From assembly GCA_963556145.1 (NCBI GenBank), contig OY744471.1, positions 303,590 to 367,589 on the forward strand: a stretch of 64,000 bases of DNA. Reading direction: 5' to 3'. Shown piece by piece: positions 1 to 11,911 of this stretch. The notes under the pieces were generated by a model, which made no database searches, was not told where the DNA came from, and was given only the letters and a program-made list of their open reading frames with translations. How positions within the stretch are numbered: position 1 is the first letter of the stretch; every line of letters begins with the position of its first letter. Source of the stretch: Hygrocybe punicea. Taxonomy: Eukaryota; Basidiomycota; Agaricomycetes; Agaricales; Hygrophoraceae. The translations under genes were made by a program, and so were the position numbers.

Positions 1-1
1 T

Positions 2-133
2 GGAGAACAAGGAACTTCGGGAACTTCTTCGGCAAAGAACAAGGACGATATTTATGTCACATCGGGTGTGTCTAACATGAGCTCTGCAGAAAAGACGGCC
101 CTCTCTAACAAACTTGTACATGAGGGATATTAG
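2..133 (+). pseudogene. Ty3/gypsy gag C-terminal tail (partial)
   Basis: An open frame enters from the left edge and ends at TAG 131-133. It reads as a polar, low-complexity tail with an Asn-Lys-Asp stretch, as expected for the end of gag or a gag-protease linker. The pol frame lies one base back and is open from 124, so the two frames overlap by about ten bases. That is compatible with a -1 frameshift, but I see no standard slippery heptamer, so an old indel is equally likely. Confidence 0.45.
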
Positions 134-3100
134 ATATTTCAGATTCAGATTCTTCACCTACCCTGGATCTTTGTAAACATAACGACGAACAATTCTATCA
201 CTGCCTTGGTTCTCTACACTCTTCCGACGAAACGTTAATTGTCAATCTATGGCTTGAAGCCACTGATACTGGAGAACGATTCCCTGTTCGCGTTTTAATC
301 AATACTGGCGCTTCTGGCTGTTTCATCAACTGCCATTTCGTGGAAAACAACTCCCTTTCCTTCTCGTATTTGGAAGAACCAATACCCATACGTAATATCG
401 ATAGGACGCCTAACCGAGATGGACCTATTGATAAATCCTGCGACGTCATTCTTTACGCGCCACCATCTTACCATGAACGCCTTACACTTGAGATTTCCTC
501 GCTAGGCGATTTCGACGTCATTCTCGGCTTTCCTTGGATTCAAAAACACAATCCATACACCGGTGTTATAGAGAAAACCCTTGAAATCTGTCAAACCGGA
601 ATTCCCTCGACATCCCTGACCGTGGATTCGATGTATGAAAACAGGATCGACTCGCAATCGGATCCTTATGAAGAATATATTGCTTCACTCGATCTCGCCT
701 CCGATTTGAATTACTTTTCCTTTTCCCGAGATCAAATTCTACAAACAATTAACGGCATTTCCCTCAGAGATACCTCTCGTCCTACTACTGTTGAAGAAGA
801 TATGAAGGCGTTTATACCAGAGAAGTATTGGAATTATTCGGATGTTTTTCTCAAACAACATTTCGACCAACTTCCTCCCCATTCCGAATTCCATCACGCC
901 ATCAACCTTAAAGATTCCTTCAAACCCCAACAGGGCAAGTTGTATTCGTTATCTCCCCGAGAGCAAGTCAAACTCGATAAATTCTTGGACGAAAATCTTT
1001 CGACAGGACATATTCGCCCCTCGAAATCCCCCCAAGCCGCCCCCTTTTTCTTTGTGAACAAAGGTGAAGAAATTAACGCTCTAGGTTCAGATCCTGGACT
1101 CCGTCCCATTCAGGATTATCGATATCTTAATGCCCACACCATTCGCGATCGTTATCCTACCCCACTTCTTTCCGAAATCCTCCAACAACCAAAATTCCAA
1201 ACAGCAAAACATTTTACAGTTATAGATATTCGCTGGGGATACAATAATATTCGGATTAAGAAAGAAAATGTATGGAAGGCTGCCTTTATCACGAATCGTG
1301 GTCTCTTTGAACCTACCGTTATGTTCTTTGGACTCTGCAATGCCCCCGCCACCTTTCAACGAATGATGAATATTCGCTTTCATGACGTTCTCACCTCCGG
1401 ATGTGTATTCATTTACATGGACGACATTATTATCCTCGGAGATACCCATGAAGAACTCGAAACGAATACTCGCCGCATACTCGACATCATGCACAAGAAT
1501 AATCTCTCTTGCAAACCCGTCAAATGTCAATTTGAAAAAGACTCTGTTAAGTATCTTGGTCAAATTATTTCTCATGGCGAAATCGCTATTAATCCTGCCA
1601 AGATACGTTCTATTTCTGATTGGCCCATTCCTAAACGCGTTCGAGATGTTCAATCATTCCTTGGCACCATGAACTTTTGGCGCAGATTCATCAAAGATTT
1701 CTCTTCTATCGCCCGACCTCTTCACAATCTTACAAGAAAGGATAATAAATTCGCTTGGACTTCCAACTGTCAATTCGCATTTGATTCCCTTAAAAAATCC
1801 ATTACTTCCAAACCCATCCTTAAAGCTCCCCGACTCGATCTTCCTTATATCCTTGAAACCGACTCCTCCGGCTTCGCTATCGGTGCTGTCCTTATGCAAA
1901 AACATGATGATAAGCTTCATCCTATTAGTTATTATTCCGCTTCACTATCGCCTGCAGAACGAAACTATTCGACTCCCAATCAAGAACTTCTGGCTATCGT
2001 TAAATCGCTATCACACTGGCATCATCTACTTGAAGGAGCTAATCATACCATTGTCATTAGATCCGACAATCAAGCCCTCAAATACTTTATGACAAATCGC
2101 TCCCTCTCTCGTCGCCAAGCTAGATGGTCCGAATTCCTCAGTCGCTTCGATTTCTGTATAGAACATATCCCTGGAACACGTAACCGTGCTGATGGCTTAT
2201 CTCGCCACCCCGATTATTTCCCTGAAGGTCCCAATAACTTGGATAGAGCTCTGCTTTCGGAATCTCACTTCATCAATGCGATCATTAATTTATCCTCTTC
2301 TAGATTCCTTAATCGTCTTCGCTTCCCATCCCCATTGCCACCTTACATCTCATCAAAAATCTCCGATTTCTCTTCCCGATGGTCCCTCATAGATGGATTG
2401 GTCTGCGATGCTAGAGAACGTATAGTTGTGCCCGAGGTTGTTTCTCTGCGCACCGAGATTATTCGTTCGGCTCATTCACCACCTCATGCTGGGCATCCTG
2501 GAATAGATAAGACATGCGACCTTGTCTCTCGCGATTATGTCTGGGAATCACTTCATCGAGATGTTTCTGATTTTATTGCCTCCTGTCCTGATTGTCAACG
2601 TACTAAGATACTACGTTCACGCCCTACAGGACTATTACACCCTCTTCCTCCTGCTTCCACAGCATGGGAAGAAATCACTGCGGACTTTATAATGCAGTTA
2701 CCACTCTCCTTCGGATTCGATGCAATCTTTGTCATTGTCGATCGTTTTACGAAACGTGCTCATTTCACTCCTACAACTTCGGCGCTCTCCGCTGAAGGTG
2801 CTGCACGACTCTTTCGAGATCACATCTGGAAATCACACGGATGGCCTAAAAAGATCATTTCTGGTCGTGGAACGCAATTCGCAGCAAAATTCACTGCTGA
2901 ACTCAACAAACTTCTTGGAATAGATACGGCTTTATCCACTGCCTATCATCCTCAAACTGATGGACAAACGGAACGCACTAATCAAGAACTGGAACAGTAT
3001 CTCCGGCTCTATACCAACTTTATGCAATCTGATTGGTCCGAATGGTTATCACAGGCTGAGTTCTCTTATAACAACCGCTTGCATTCTTCCACCGGCTTCT

Positions 3101-3732
3101 CCCCTTTCTATTTAGAATATGGCCGCCATCCCCGAACTCCCCTATCTATCGACAAACCGGAATCCAACAATCCCTCTGCTAACGATTTTCTCATGACCCT
3201 ACACGATGCGCAATATGCCACAAGTCTCTCTTTACAACGAATCGCTGATGACATGAAGCACTTCGCTGATAGAAAATGTAAACATATCACCTTCGATATT
3301 GGACAACTTGTTTGGTTGGACATACGAAACCTCAACACCAGACGACCGACAAAAAAGCTAGATGTTCGACGCACTGGACCCTTCCCCATCATCGATCGTA
3401 TTTCCCCTGTGGCCTACAAACTCCAACTTCCACGTTCCTGGAAAATACACCCAGTCTTTCACGTTTCCCTATTGCAACCGGCTATTGTTAACGAACAGTT
3501 ACATCCTCCTGTGACAGACGACAACTTACATCCTCCTCCCGATATCATTGACGAACACGAGGAATACGAAGTTGAGACCGTCATTGATCATCATTATCGC
3601 CGCCGCAAGAAGGAATACCTCGTGAAATGGAAAGGCTACTCCGCTGATGAAAATACTTGGGAACCTCTTTCCAATTTGCGTCATGCACGTGATGCAATTC
3701 TAGAATACGAAGATCGAAGAAACACCACGTGA
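124..3732 (+). pseudogene. Ty3/gypsy pol polyprotein with altered catalytic residues
   Basis: Roughly 1200 codons are open. A retropepsin motif appears early, but its active-site triad reads Asn-Thr-Gly (AAT at 301-303) where Asp is expected. Reverse transcriptase follows with a RPIQDYRYLN block, the first catalytic Asp in VIDIRWGYNNIRI, and an intact YMDD box (FIYMDDIIILG). RNase H has ETDSSGFAIGAVL. Integrase has an HHCC finger (HAGH...CPDCQR) and the first Asp in ITADFIM. The second Asp motif reads SGRGTQF with Gly (GGT 2863-2865) instead of Asp, while the final Glu in TDGQTERTNQELEQ is kept. The C-terminus carries a chromodomain (EYEVETVIDHHYRRRKKEYL, then WKGY and NTWEP), which in this branch targets chromatin. 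The frame has no internal stop, so the copy is young or recently inactivated. A second motif start could be the GTG at 340, but the protease begins upstream of it. Confidence 0.85.
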
Positions 3733-3982
3733 TGTCATTACCAATTTCCTATATAAACTCTGACATCTTTTTTCCGTCTTCTTCGCTCTTTTGCCTTCTG
3801 CCCATCATTTCGATCCGTGCACACAACATCATTCCTCGCTTTCGTCACCTTAACTTGGGCTTACCCCTTCGCCATTCTCGGCGTATCCTTGCCAAATATC
3901 ATCGCTTCCAGTTCTCTATCACCTTGACTGTCTCGACGACGATCCTCGTCCCACCCCTCCTCGGCTGGTCATCCCACGGTAT

Positions 3983-4922
3983 ATGTACCGTACCACTAAT
4001 CGTGAATACGATTGGCCACCCGAACATCTTTGGCAAGATCCTTCTGCTTGGCCCACCCGTCCACTTCTTTTCTTTGTGTTTGCCCAGTGGGATTCGTGCG
4101 TTTTCCTTCGCATCTTCCATTCAGCTGCCCCTGGTGCCACACATCTCCAATATGTCCAACATTTGCTCCAACGCGCCTTTTTCCTTCCTTGGAGCTATCG
4201 TAAAGTCGTTTATATCATCAATCTCTTGGCCTCTTTCCAGTCCACTCTCGACCTTCATTTCCCTCACCACCGTATCAAGGTCGCCCTCCCCGGCGAATTC
4301 TGGCATCGTAATTTCACCCGTCCCCTCGGCTTCGCAGACAATGAAGTCTTATACCGATGTGTCCAGGCCTGCGATGGAAATTTCCTCCTCACGCCCCCTG
4401 CCACTCCGTATCAACGATGGACGCGTAACCGAGGAGCTAGATATGTTAGAAGATATGGAGATCGCCAACGGAGATGAAGACTACATAGAGTCATGCGTGG
4501 ACTATGATGACAACTTTGCTGAGTTCGTTGCTACCGCTCACTTGGTCTTTCCCTCTCCTCCCTCTCCTTCTTCTCTGCCGCCTTCTACCTTCTACATTCC
4601 CCTAGAAGGAGACTTCGATACCTGGTTGAATACCCCTGCTCGCCTCCCGTCCCTTCCGATCACCCCCTTTCCCTCTCGAGGTTGTTCTCGTTCTCATTCC
4701 CGTCCGCGTTCTCCTGTACACTGCTTTAAACGCTTCCGACGCGATGACAGTGACCGACTACGCCGTTATGCATTGGAACTATCGACCTTCGATCGGATTT
4801 TCGAACTTCATGGCGAGGATAGGCTCCCTTCCTCTCTCCTCCGTGACTGTGAGCAGTTTCTCGGTTGGACACTGAAGGGTAATATGTGGACATATGTTTC
4901 TCCGGCTGGTAGGGTGTTATGA
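3983..4922 (+). CDS. extra ORF downstream of pol, with a frame jump near 4430
   Basis: I do not recognise a domain. From ATG 3983 one frame reads a Trp/Phe/His-rich segment (WPPEHLWQDP, then LLFFVFAQWDSC) with strong pyrimidine preference at third positions, so it looks coding. Around 4430 the likely coding frame changes: the first frame runs into an Arg-rich tail and stops at 4477, while another frame, open since 3729, continues with an acidic stretch (LDMLEDMEIANGDEDYIES), a Ser/Pro-rich segment, and a conserved-looking end (FLGWTLKGNMWTY) stopping at 4922. A short intron or a single indel could join them. Its place right after pol, on the same strand, suggests it is part of the retroelement, but it could be a captured host fragment. 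Confidence 0.4.
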
Positions 4923-5263
4923 TTTCTTAGCTAAATGTGCTTACTTTTTCCTTTTTCCTTCCCCTCTCCTCTTCCGCTATCATTAGTCATTCCTTTCACA
5001 TATGCGCTGCCATTGCCCTCCGCTTAGTCATATCATTTGACAAATGCTGTATGTTATCCCCTTCCCTATGCGTTTCACCCCTTTACACCATATGCTCTGG
5101 TGCATAGCCATGAACCCTTTCCTAGTAACATAGCCACTTCCTTGCGCTATATAAGTAGTCTACTTTCAGCCTGTACTGTAGACTTTAAATTTTGTATCAT
5201 TTGCTATTCAATCGCTTCCGCTTATTCTACGATTGACTGCCTTCAGAACCTAAGCCCTTCCCT
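4923..5263. other. non-coding, probable retroelement 3' untranslated/LTR remnant
   Basis: This pyrimidine-rich stretch holds no ORF I would defend. It contains a GCTATATAAGTAG sequence near 5144 resembling a TATA box, which would fit an LTR promoter, but no matching copy exists in the window to prove an LTR. Confidence 0.3.
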
Positions 5264-6045
5264 CTAAACCGTCTTGTGAAGTAAAACCTTCGGCTTATTC
5301 TGTCGCATTACACCAGCACTTGGTAGAGCAGGATTATCGTTGGTGTCTATAGCAACCGGAGCAACAGCAAATGTCAGCCCATCGCATAAAGAGTCCAGGG
5401 TGAGCTCATTTTCTGGGTCTGTGGACGGCTTGGTAGTGTACTGGCGATAGACCCCAAAACTATTTGGTTCCATTTCAAATTGAGGGGAATCAATGGACTC
5501 AGCATCGAGAGTGTCATCGGCTATTTCATCCACAACCTGTTGAGCGAAGTGGTTGTGTACAGGAGCAGGTGCCGGTACTCCTGTTTTTTTGCATTTGTGA
5601 GTAGGGCAGGGAATGTGATATGGCAATCCAGCCATTGTTGTGGGCAAGAAATCTTGTAGTGCTTCTGGGACCTTGCGTTTGCGACCGGTTTGGCTGAAGA
5701 ATTCTGGCCTGATTTCTTCAGGCGTATCATATATGGCCATTGGTTCCATCTCGATTTCAGGCGTTGGCTCAAAATCCTTTGTAACAATTAATGAGGAACC
5801 TATTAGAGAAATAATTTACCCACATCATTGAGTTGCGTTCGTAGGGCTCGCCATTCTTCTTCCACATCTGGTGACTTCTCTGCCTGTCGTATTATTGCCG
5901 CTTTTGCTTTTTTCATATTGGCAAGCCTCCTCTTCATTGAACTGGCTGTCAAGTTCACATTCTTTGTGCAATACCTTAGGTGCATCCTGAGTCCCCTGTG
6001 GTCTGCGAAGTTCCGTCGGCACGCAATACACACTTGAAGTACCAT
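5264..6045 (-). pseudogene. truncated N-terminus of a Plavaka-like transposase
   Basis: Two exon-like pieces are separated by a short gap near 5777-5819. The first (from ATG 6045) starts with a compact Cys/His finger, VCIACRRNFADHRGLRMHLR followed by Tyr-Cys, then a Lys-rich helix. The second carries FEPTPEIEMEPMA and then a segment NSFGVYRQYTT...LTLDSLCDGLTFAVAP. Finger first, then a 'G-x-Y-R-x-Y ... L-D-x-L-C-D' block, is how Agaricomycete Plavaka transposases (CACTA-related DNA transposons) begin. The family is around 900-1100 residues, whereas this copy stops after about 250, so the catalytic part is lost. The intron phase does not close cleanly, another sign of decay. It abuts the Ty3 element. 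Family assignment is from recalled resemblance, not a search. Confidence 0.55.
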
Positions 6046-6292
6046 TATTACGATAAAGGCCAGCCAGAGTGACCCTCTCATCCCAGCACACACTTGGGAT
6101 TTGAGGCCTGGCACTCTGGGAATGTGAAACAACCTGTAAAGTTCTGTAAAAAAACTTAAAGGTTAATAAAAGCTTTCGCAGTAGGACTTAATGAGTTAAT
6201 AATTCATCATTTTCCTCGACGCGTCTGTCACATGACCACTAATCTTTGGGGAGGGAGTTTGCACGGTCGATAACGCAACTTAATCACTCACC

Positions 6293-8114
6293 ATGACAAT
6301 GCCCCAGTTTCTTCCCCCAAAAGCAAAATCCTCCTCGCACTCTAACAGGCCCTACCCGAACTCTAATGCCTCAAAGGCGCATGCCCCATTGCCGAAAGTG
6401 GGAACAGGCCATTCTCAACCCAATAAGCCAACACCAAGAATTTGCATTGATTCCGATTCTGACGATTCACAGAGTGAAAAGGAGAATAGGTACGTGAATT
6501 ACATAGACATGTTTCCAATTGCAAAATACTGGATTACCTTGGGCCATGGACACAGGTCTGAGGAGGAAGACAGTGGGATGGATGATGACGATGAGATGAG
6601 TGATAAAGGTAAAAAACTTGGCCACAACAACAGGAATGATGAATGAGCACTTCAACCTGAGAGTTGTAAACGCAAACGTCACAACAAGGAAGTTCGCTAT
6701 GCCCTATCAAATTTGACGACACAGAAGAGACTGAAGTAAGCATGAATGACCAATTTAATGACCACTTGTGAACTGACAGTTAACATTCCATGTTTCAGCT
6801 TTAGAATTGTCAGTTTTTTACGCCCATACAAGGATTCAGCACGGTTCATTCCACGCGCTATCAGCCCCTTCTCCAACATCATGCAAGCCTTTCAAATTGG
6901 GTTGAGGCTTGATGAGAACACTGAAACTGAGCCAGACGAAGAGCTCAATGAAATGTATGTAAATATCCGTCTGTTTCCAATATTTTTACTGCATATATGC
7001 ATAGTGATGAAGAAGATCGTTTGGAGGCCGAGTTTGTTTACAATGCTGTGATGGAGCTAACGCCTGGGTTACGAGAACAACTGGAATATTATGTCGTGGA
7101 GGGCGAATTCGAAACACTTCAAGGGATGGCCGTCTTTGTAAGAGTTTTCAGATTCTTTGTCTCAAACCTAATCTTTGTTTACAGCTGGATACCCATGCAC
7201 GATGTGCTCGCACGGATGATGTTGGGACATTACGCTACACAGCAATGTCATATATCCCCAACATCCCTGGCATTCCGACAATTAGCCCAATCAATCGGAA
7301 TAAAGGTGACCGTGGTTTTGCGCACATCGCCTCTGGGCGTTTACTTTGTCCACGCAACATGCGAGATGAATATGACCAAGATTGCGATAAGTAAGTGATC
7401 ACACCGAGTCAATCAATATTGTTACTGAAGCACTATTGAGGTTTTGCCGTGACGTTCGCGATGGAAATATCATCATTTCTGTGCAGGATTGGCCATCGTT
7501 CTTATATACTGAGGATGAATATGATCCTGAGGCCATCAACAAGGGTTTATTAAAAGGGCCGTTCCTGCTTTCGGTAAGTTAATCACATTGAATTGTCCAG
7601 TCACTAACTTGAATATATTTTGATCAGTGCTTCTGACACATCTTCACCGGACCTCGCACTGCAATGAAAGTGACTCCAGGACAGTCTGCCAGGAAGAAAA
7701 CTATTGCAGATATTTACAACATGACAAGCATCACCGGTCGCAACATTGCTTATGCCGCTGTCTTGGTATGTACTCATTTAAATGCTAGGCATCTCAACTG
7801 ATAATATTTAGGCTCACTTCATCCTCAATGGCCAGGAAGAATGGGTGGCAGAAGATGGCAACTTCAACACGACTGAATTTTTCAAGAACGTTGTTGAGCT
7901 ATTTGACGATCCAGAATGGAGTAAATCCACTCTTGAGTGGTGGGACAAGTAAGCGCAACTGACTCTTTGTATTTATCCTGACCAATTGCCATGATTCAGT
8001 CAGGTTCTCGGAGCTAAAGCACGTCAAGGAGGCAGTCATGCCATTCGTCAAGCCAATGCCCAGTCTGGTACTGCCATGTTGGCTGCTCAACATGCCGCCC
8101 GCCGTGGTGCATGA
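6293..8114 (+). pseudogene. DUF6698-type protein gene with in-frame TGA
   Basis: A multi-exon gene begins at ATG 6293 with a low-complexity Ser/Asp/Glu N-terminus. The conserved core follows in later exons: a helix block (NAVMELTPGLREQLEYYV), then YIPNIPGIPTISPINRNKGD leading to GFAHIASGRLLCP, VQDWPSFLYTEDEYDPEA, HIFTGP, NIAYAAVLAHF, and LFDDPEW...LEWWDK near the end. This succession matches DUF6698 proteins, which are abundant in mushrooms and have no known function. Immediately after the intron ending at 7627, codon TGA (7634-7636) lies in frame between Cys-Phe and His-Ile-Phe-Thr, where homologues as I recall them have a coding residue. A different splice choice could avoid it, but none obvious is seen. 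Divergent to the Plavaka remnant 250 bp away, so the two may derive from one transposon. Confidence 0.65.
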
Positions 8115-8866
8115 AAATTTTCAAGGTCCCTTTTCCATCTTCATACCGCTGTGTCTGCCATTCTCACTATCAATACCCACTCATCGCATGCATAAAAGCT
8201 TCCAATCAACATTCCACGTGTATTCCTCTGTCGCTCTCCGAACGTTCTCACTCTCCCATCCAATTGCTCTCCATAATGTCTCATTTAGCTCCCTTGTCGA
8301 ATCCGTCATGCTTCGTGCTGTGTATGTACTCACATTCATGTTTCGCTGCCAATAAGAATAATTATAATAACATCGGAATACACAAGAATGGTCTATCCTC
8401 TGACATGAGCCAGCTGTGCTGAGCTGTGCTTCCATGTGCTGCCAAGGTAACCCTAGTCTGATGGCTCTCTTGCATGAGTGCGGCCGGTCTGGAGGCCCTC
8501 TTGGATGACACTGGCCATTATGCTGGCCTCCTTGGAATATTCCGCCACTCTGACCATGGTCTTGGATTCCCCTTGGAATATGCCGGACAATCTGATGGCG
8601 TCTTGGTTTAGACGGCCCTTATGGTCTGACTTGGCATAAAAGGCAGAGTCTTGTGAACCTAGACCTGTCCCTTGCCAGAGGTGGTCCCATTCTGGTGAGC
8701 TTTCCAAGCAAGGTAGACTTTGTATTTCCTCACATGTACTTATAAGAATTTTTCACTTTCGCTGATGTATATTCCTTGTCCAGGACGACATTCCTTATTA
8801 ATAATTTAAACTTATGGTCAGTCCTATTGAGATGGTAAGTATAAGTGCAACCTAAATGCAATCGCG
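8115..8866. other. non-coding repeat-like spacer
   Basis: No gene seen. The stretch 8455-8700 repeats short related phrases (for example variants of 'gtctggaggccctcttggat', 'tctgaccatggtcttggat', 'tctgatggcgtcttggttt'), which looks like an old non-autonomous repeat or decayed LTR internal region. The rest is AT-rich 3' flank of the neighbouring genes. Confidence 0.35.
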
Positions 8867-11532
8867 TCATCTCGACGATCCAATGACGAGGTCATCCTGT
8901 CCATTTATACCTGCCGGTTTAGCAAAAGCACCCTCGAAGCGTTGGGCGATTTCGAGCACCATACCTTCCGAGAAGCTCGGACCAAGGATCGTGATGGCGA
9001 ATGGCATCCCGTCTTGCGTGAACCCAGCCGGACAAGAGACACCTGTCAAATCGAGGATATTGGCGAAGTGTGTAAACTAAAAGTGGATTGTTTAACATCA
9101 GTTTGACAAGTTACGTGTTAAAGCAGGAATCCGACCTTCCCAAGCATATGATTGAGGCCGATGGGGTCAGTAAGATACTGGGCTTTCGTTGGATGCATTG
9201 GGCTTGTCGGCACCACAAGCACGTTCATCTTCCCATACTCAATTTGAGCAAGACGTTGGCTAGTCATCATTTTGAGGGCATCGGACCACGCATCCACTGC
9301 GGAAAAGGTTTTCGCTGCCGCATCGTAAATAGTTCGTATCTCTGGCAATAATGCGTCTTTCAAGCCTGGTTCCGTTGGTGCGGGGTGCGCCTTGTACCAT
9401 TCTTTCACACCGGAGACACGTTCAGCAACGAAACTACCCTCATATAACAACCTTCCAGCATCCTCAAAGACAGTGTAATCAACATCGTCGACCAACTGTC
9501 CACCGATTGATTTAATAAGAAGCATTGCCATTTCGAAAAGGCGATTAAATTCCTCGGTGACCAATTTTCGAGATTCTGAATCCCTGGGTGGGACCGCGAA
9601 CTTGAACTTCTCCTGAGGTTGCAGGATAGCGCGAGGAGCGAGAGCCCAAGGAGGGCGAGAAACCTTGGAGAATGCCTCCCGGTCATCAATCTTGAAAAGA
9701 GTGCTCCAAACGAGGCGGGCATCGGCGACTTTGGAGGCAACTACGGAAACACAGTCGAGACTCGCACAACAAGGGACTACACCAGCCGTAGGTATCTGTG
9801 AGCACACGTAAGCTCCGGCGTGACATATCTTACAAAAGGGGGGGCTTACTGTGCCCCTGGTGGGTTTGAAGCCGATTATGTTATTGAAGGCAGCAGGTAT
9901 CCGGGCTGAGCCAGCAGTGTCGGTGGCCAACGAGAAAGAAACTTGATTTGAGGCGACCGATACGCATGAGCCTGACGAGGAGCCGCCAGAGACGTACTCT
10001 GAAGAGAAGACTGAAGCTGGTTGGCCGTACGGTGATCGCATCCCGACGAGACCAGTTGCTAATTGATCCTTTCACACGGGATAAGAAGACAGCACATGGC
10101 CCAAGAAATTACCGTACCAAGTTGACTTTCCCGATTGCAATACAGCCAGCTTTGACCAATGTTGCGTACGACGGAGCATCCTTGGCGGCGAGGTATGTAT
10201 ATTCAGGACAAGCTGCTGTCGTCGGCATTCCTTTGATATCTATGGAGTCCTTGACCGAGAAAGGAATGCCAAACAATGGGTGGCGAGTGGCTGGATCTGG
10301 ATACGCCTTCAATAATTCGCGAGCCTGCTGAACAGCCTCAGGCTGGGGGACGACATGCAGCCATATGGCGGAATCCGCCGTTGGGAGTTCGAGACGCTTG
10401 TAGACCTCATTGACGACCTGTTCTGGCGTGATGACACCCTTGCTATAGAGCCATCTCAGGGTTTGGATATCCATGCATCCATTCCATGTCATTTGAGCCG
10501 CAGCTTCCTGTTCTTTGACGTACTTCTCGAGCGTCGCTATGATCGAATTTGAGTCACATACGTAACCAAATAGGCCCTTTAAGGTGTGAGATGTACGAAA
10601 GAACTTCTTATGAAGAAACATACCTCCGAGAACGTGACCATATCAAGGCAAACTTGCTTAAACTCGGGCACGTATCCATCCGTAGCGTCACTGACGAGTA
10701 CGCATTCAAAACCTGTACCAGTTAGTAGTCAGGTTATCGGTTGCTGCAAAACAGAGCTGAAGGATCGTCACCACGATCGTTCGCTTCTCGAAGGGTTGTG
10801 GTGACACAACACTCGGTTGTAACCCCGACAATAATTAGATGTGACACAGCAGCATTAATGAGGATCTGATGCAGTTCGGTGGCGTAAAAGGCTCCTGGTA
10901 CAGATGGATAAGAAATATGAGGAGACGAATTGGTTGGTGCTACCTTTTCCTGGCTTGTCAATCAAAAATTCGCCTTGAATTGGTTTCAACTGGTCGATAA
11001 GATCATGCATGCTGGTCGCGCAGAAAGATCAGTATTTCAGGAGGCTCTAACTACGGTCACGGTGGCTCACTGTTCCCCTTGAACAAGCAGCCGGCTTCCC
11101 TGGGGACCAACTCCCCCGATTACGACGGTATGCCTTGAATTTGGAGCATTGGCTTGCCGAGTAAGCTGAGGAAATGGGATTGTTTAGCATGAGTTGATGG
11201 AAAGGATTTGCGACCAACTTTGCAGGTGGGACAGTCTCGCAAGCCAGGTTCGTGGCCCTCTCGAGTATGAACCACAGTAAAACCTGCTTTCCGGGCGAGT
11301 TTGAGGACAGCAGCCGCTGGCTTGACTGACTCTTGCACCGCCGCCAGATTGCCACCTTGCACTTCACCGAATCCGCCCTCCTCGAGGAAATCGCGTTGAA
11401 AGTCGACTAAGGACGCAATCAGATCACGTCTCATTAGCATCTCTATTGTAATTCCGACTCACTGAGTAGAAGGGCCGTTTTGTATGGATCGAAGCTGAAC
11501 GCGTAAGGTTTTGCATCTGCCGACAGGATCAT
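8867..11532 (-). CDS. bifunctional cysteine hydrolase (biuret-hydrolase-like) / allophanate hydrolase-like amidase
   Basis: One intron-rich gene joins two enzymes. The N-terminal part (from ATG 11532) is an isochorismatase-superfamily cysteine hydrolase: catalytic Asp in [15 protein letters not shown], then [10 protein letters not shown], catalytic Lys in [14 protein letters not shown], and nucleophile Cys in [20 protein letters not shown]. It closes with FSE|GLFGYV across an intron and runs in phase into the second part. This is an amidase-signature enzyme with catalytic Lys in PFSVKDS, the Gly/Ser loop SGGSSSGSC and nucleophile Ser in [11 protein letters not shown]. It then has [10 protein letters not shown] and [14 protein letters not shown], the pattern of allophanate hydrolases. 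It ends near [19 protein letters not shown] and lacks the extra C-terminal domain of long allophanate hydrolases. A biuret-to-allophanate-to-ammonium route is the simplest reading; a ureidoacrylate- or other ureide-directed first domain cannot be excluded. One donor (GTCGGA, near 9105) is weak. Confidence 0.8.
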
Positions 11533-11911
11533 TTCGAAACCTTTCCTTGAGGAAATGCTAAACTGAAGCAACGATGGACGACGTGTCTGAAGGGGCCTTA
11601 TCGCGAATTGTGCCTGGTCATCTACACGACTCGAACTGAAAAGGGCCAAGATTGGATGACTTTAGATAAACTACTGGGTGTTTTATAACACCAATCGTGT
11701 AGACGTACCGGGCCGGGGAGTCGGACCTTCGGAGATGAAAGTAGCATAAGGTTCAGTGCTTCATGCCGAGGAACCTTGTGGCATTTCTGCCTCCGCTCTC
11801 AACTCCATCCGGCAACTTCCGACATCTTATCCTCGAGTCGTGCCTCAACTTTTTGATTGTGCCTCCTTCAACGCCACTATCTAGCTTCCACGGATAAGGC
11901 GATCTCATAAA
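11533..11911. promoter_or_regulatory. shared divergent promoter with GATA motifs
   Basis: This 379-bp gap separates the start codons of the fused hydrolase (left, minus) and the permease (right, plus). It contains GATAA at 11665-11669 (preceded by A, so matching HGATAR), its complement TTATC at 11827-11831, and GATAAG at 11893-11898. In fungi, GATA factors of the AreA/NIT2 type activate secondary-nitrogen genes through such sites, usually in clusters. Control of both genes from here is inferred from layout and motif, and short motifs of this kind also occur by chance. Confidence 0.45.

Larger units (their letters stand above)
1..4922 (+). mobile_element. Ty3/gypsy chromovirus, 5'-truncated by window edge
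   Basis: This is the 3' portion of a Ty3/gypsy LTR retrotransposon: a gag tail, then protease, reverse transcriptase, RNase H, integrase and a C-terminal chromodomain in one long frame, then an extra ORF. The order RT-RH-IN-chromodomain is the chromovirus branch. The 5' LTR and most of gag lie outside the window. No 3' LTR could be delimited because its partner is missing, so the right boundary is set at the end of the extra ORF and may lie up to 340 bp farther on. The copy looks dead because two catalytic positions are changed. Confidence 0.85.

Noticed and set aside
1087..1653. 188-codon minus-strand frame inside gypsy pol
   Set aside because: Antisense shadow of the reverse-transcriptase region.
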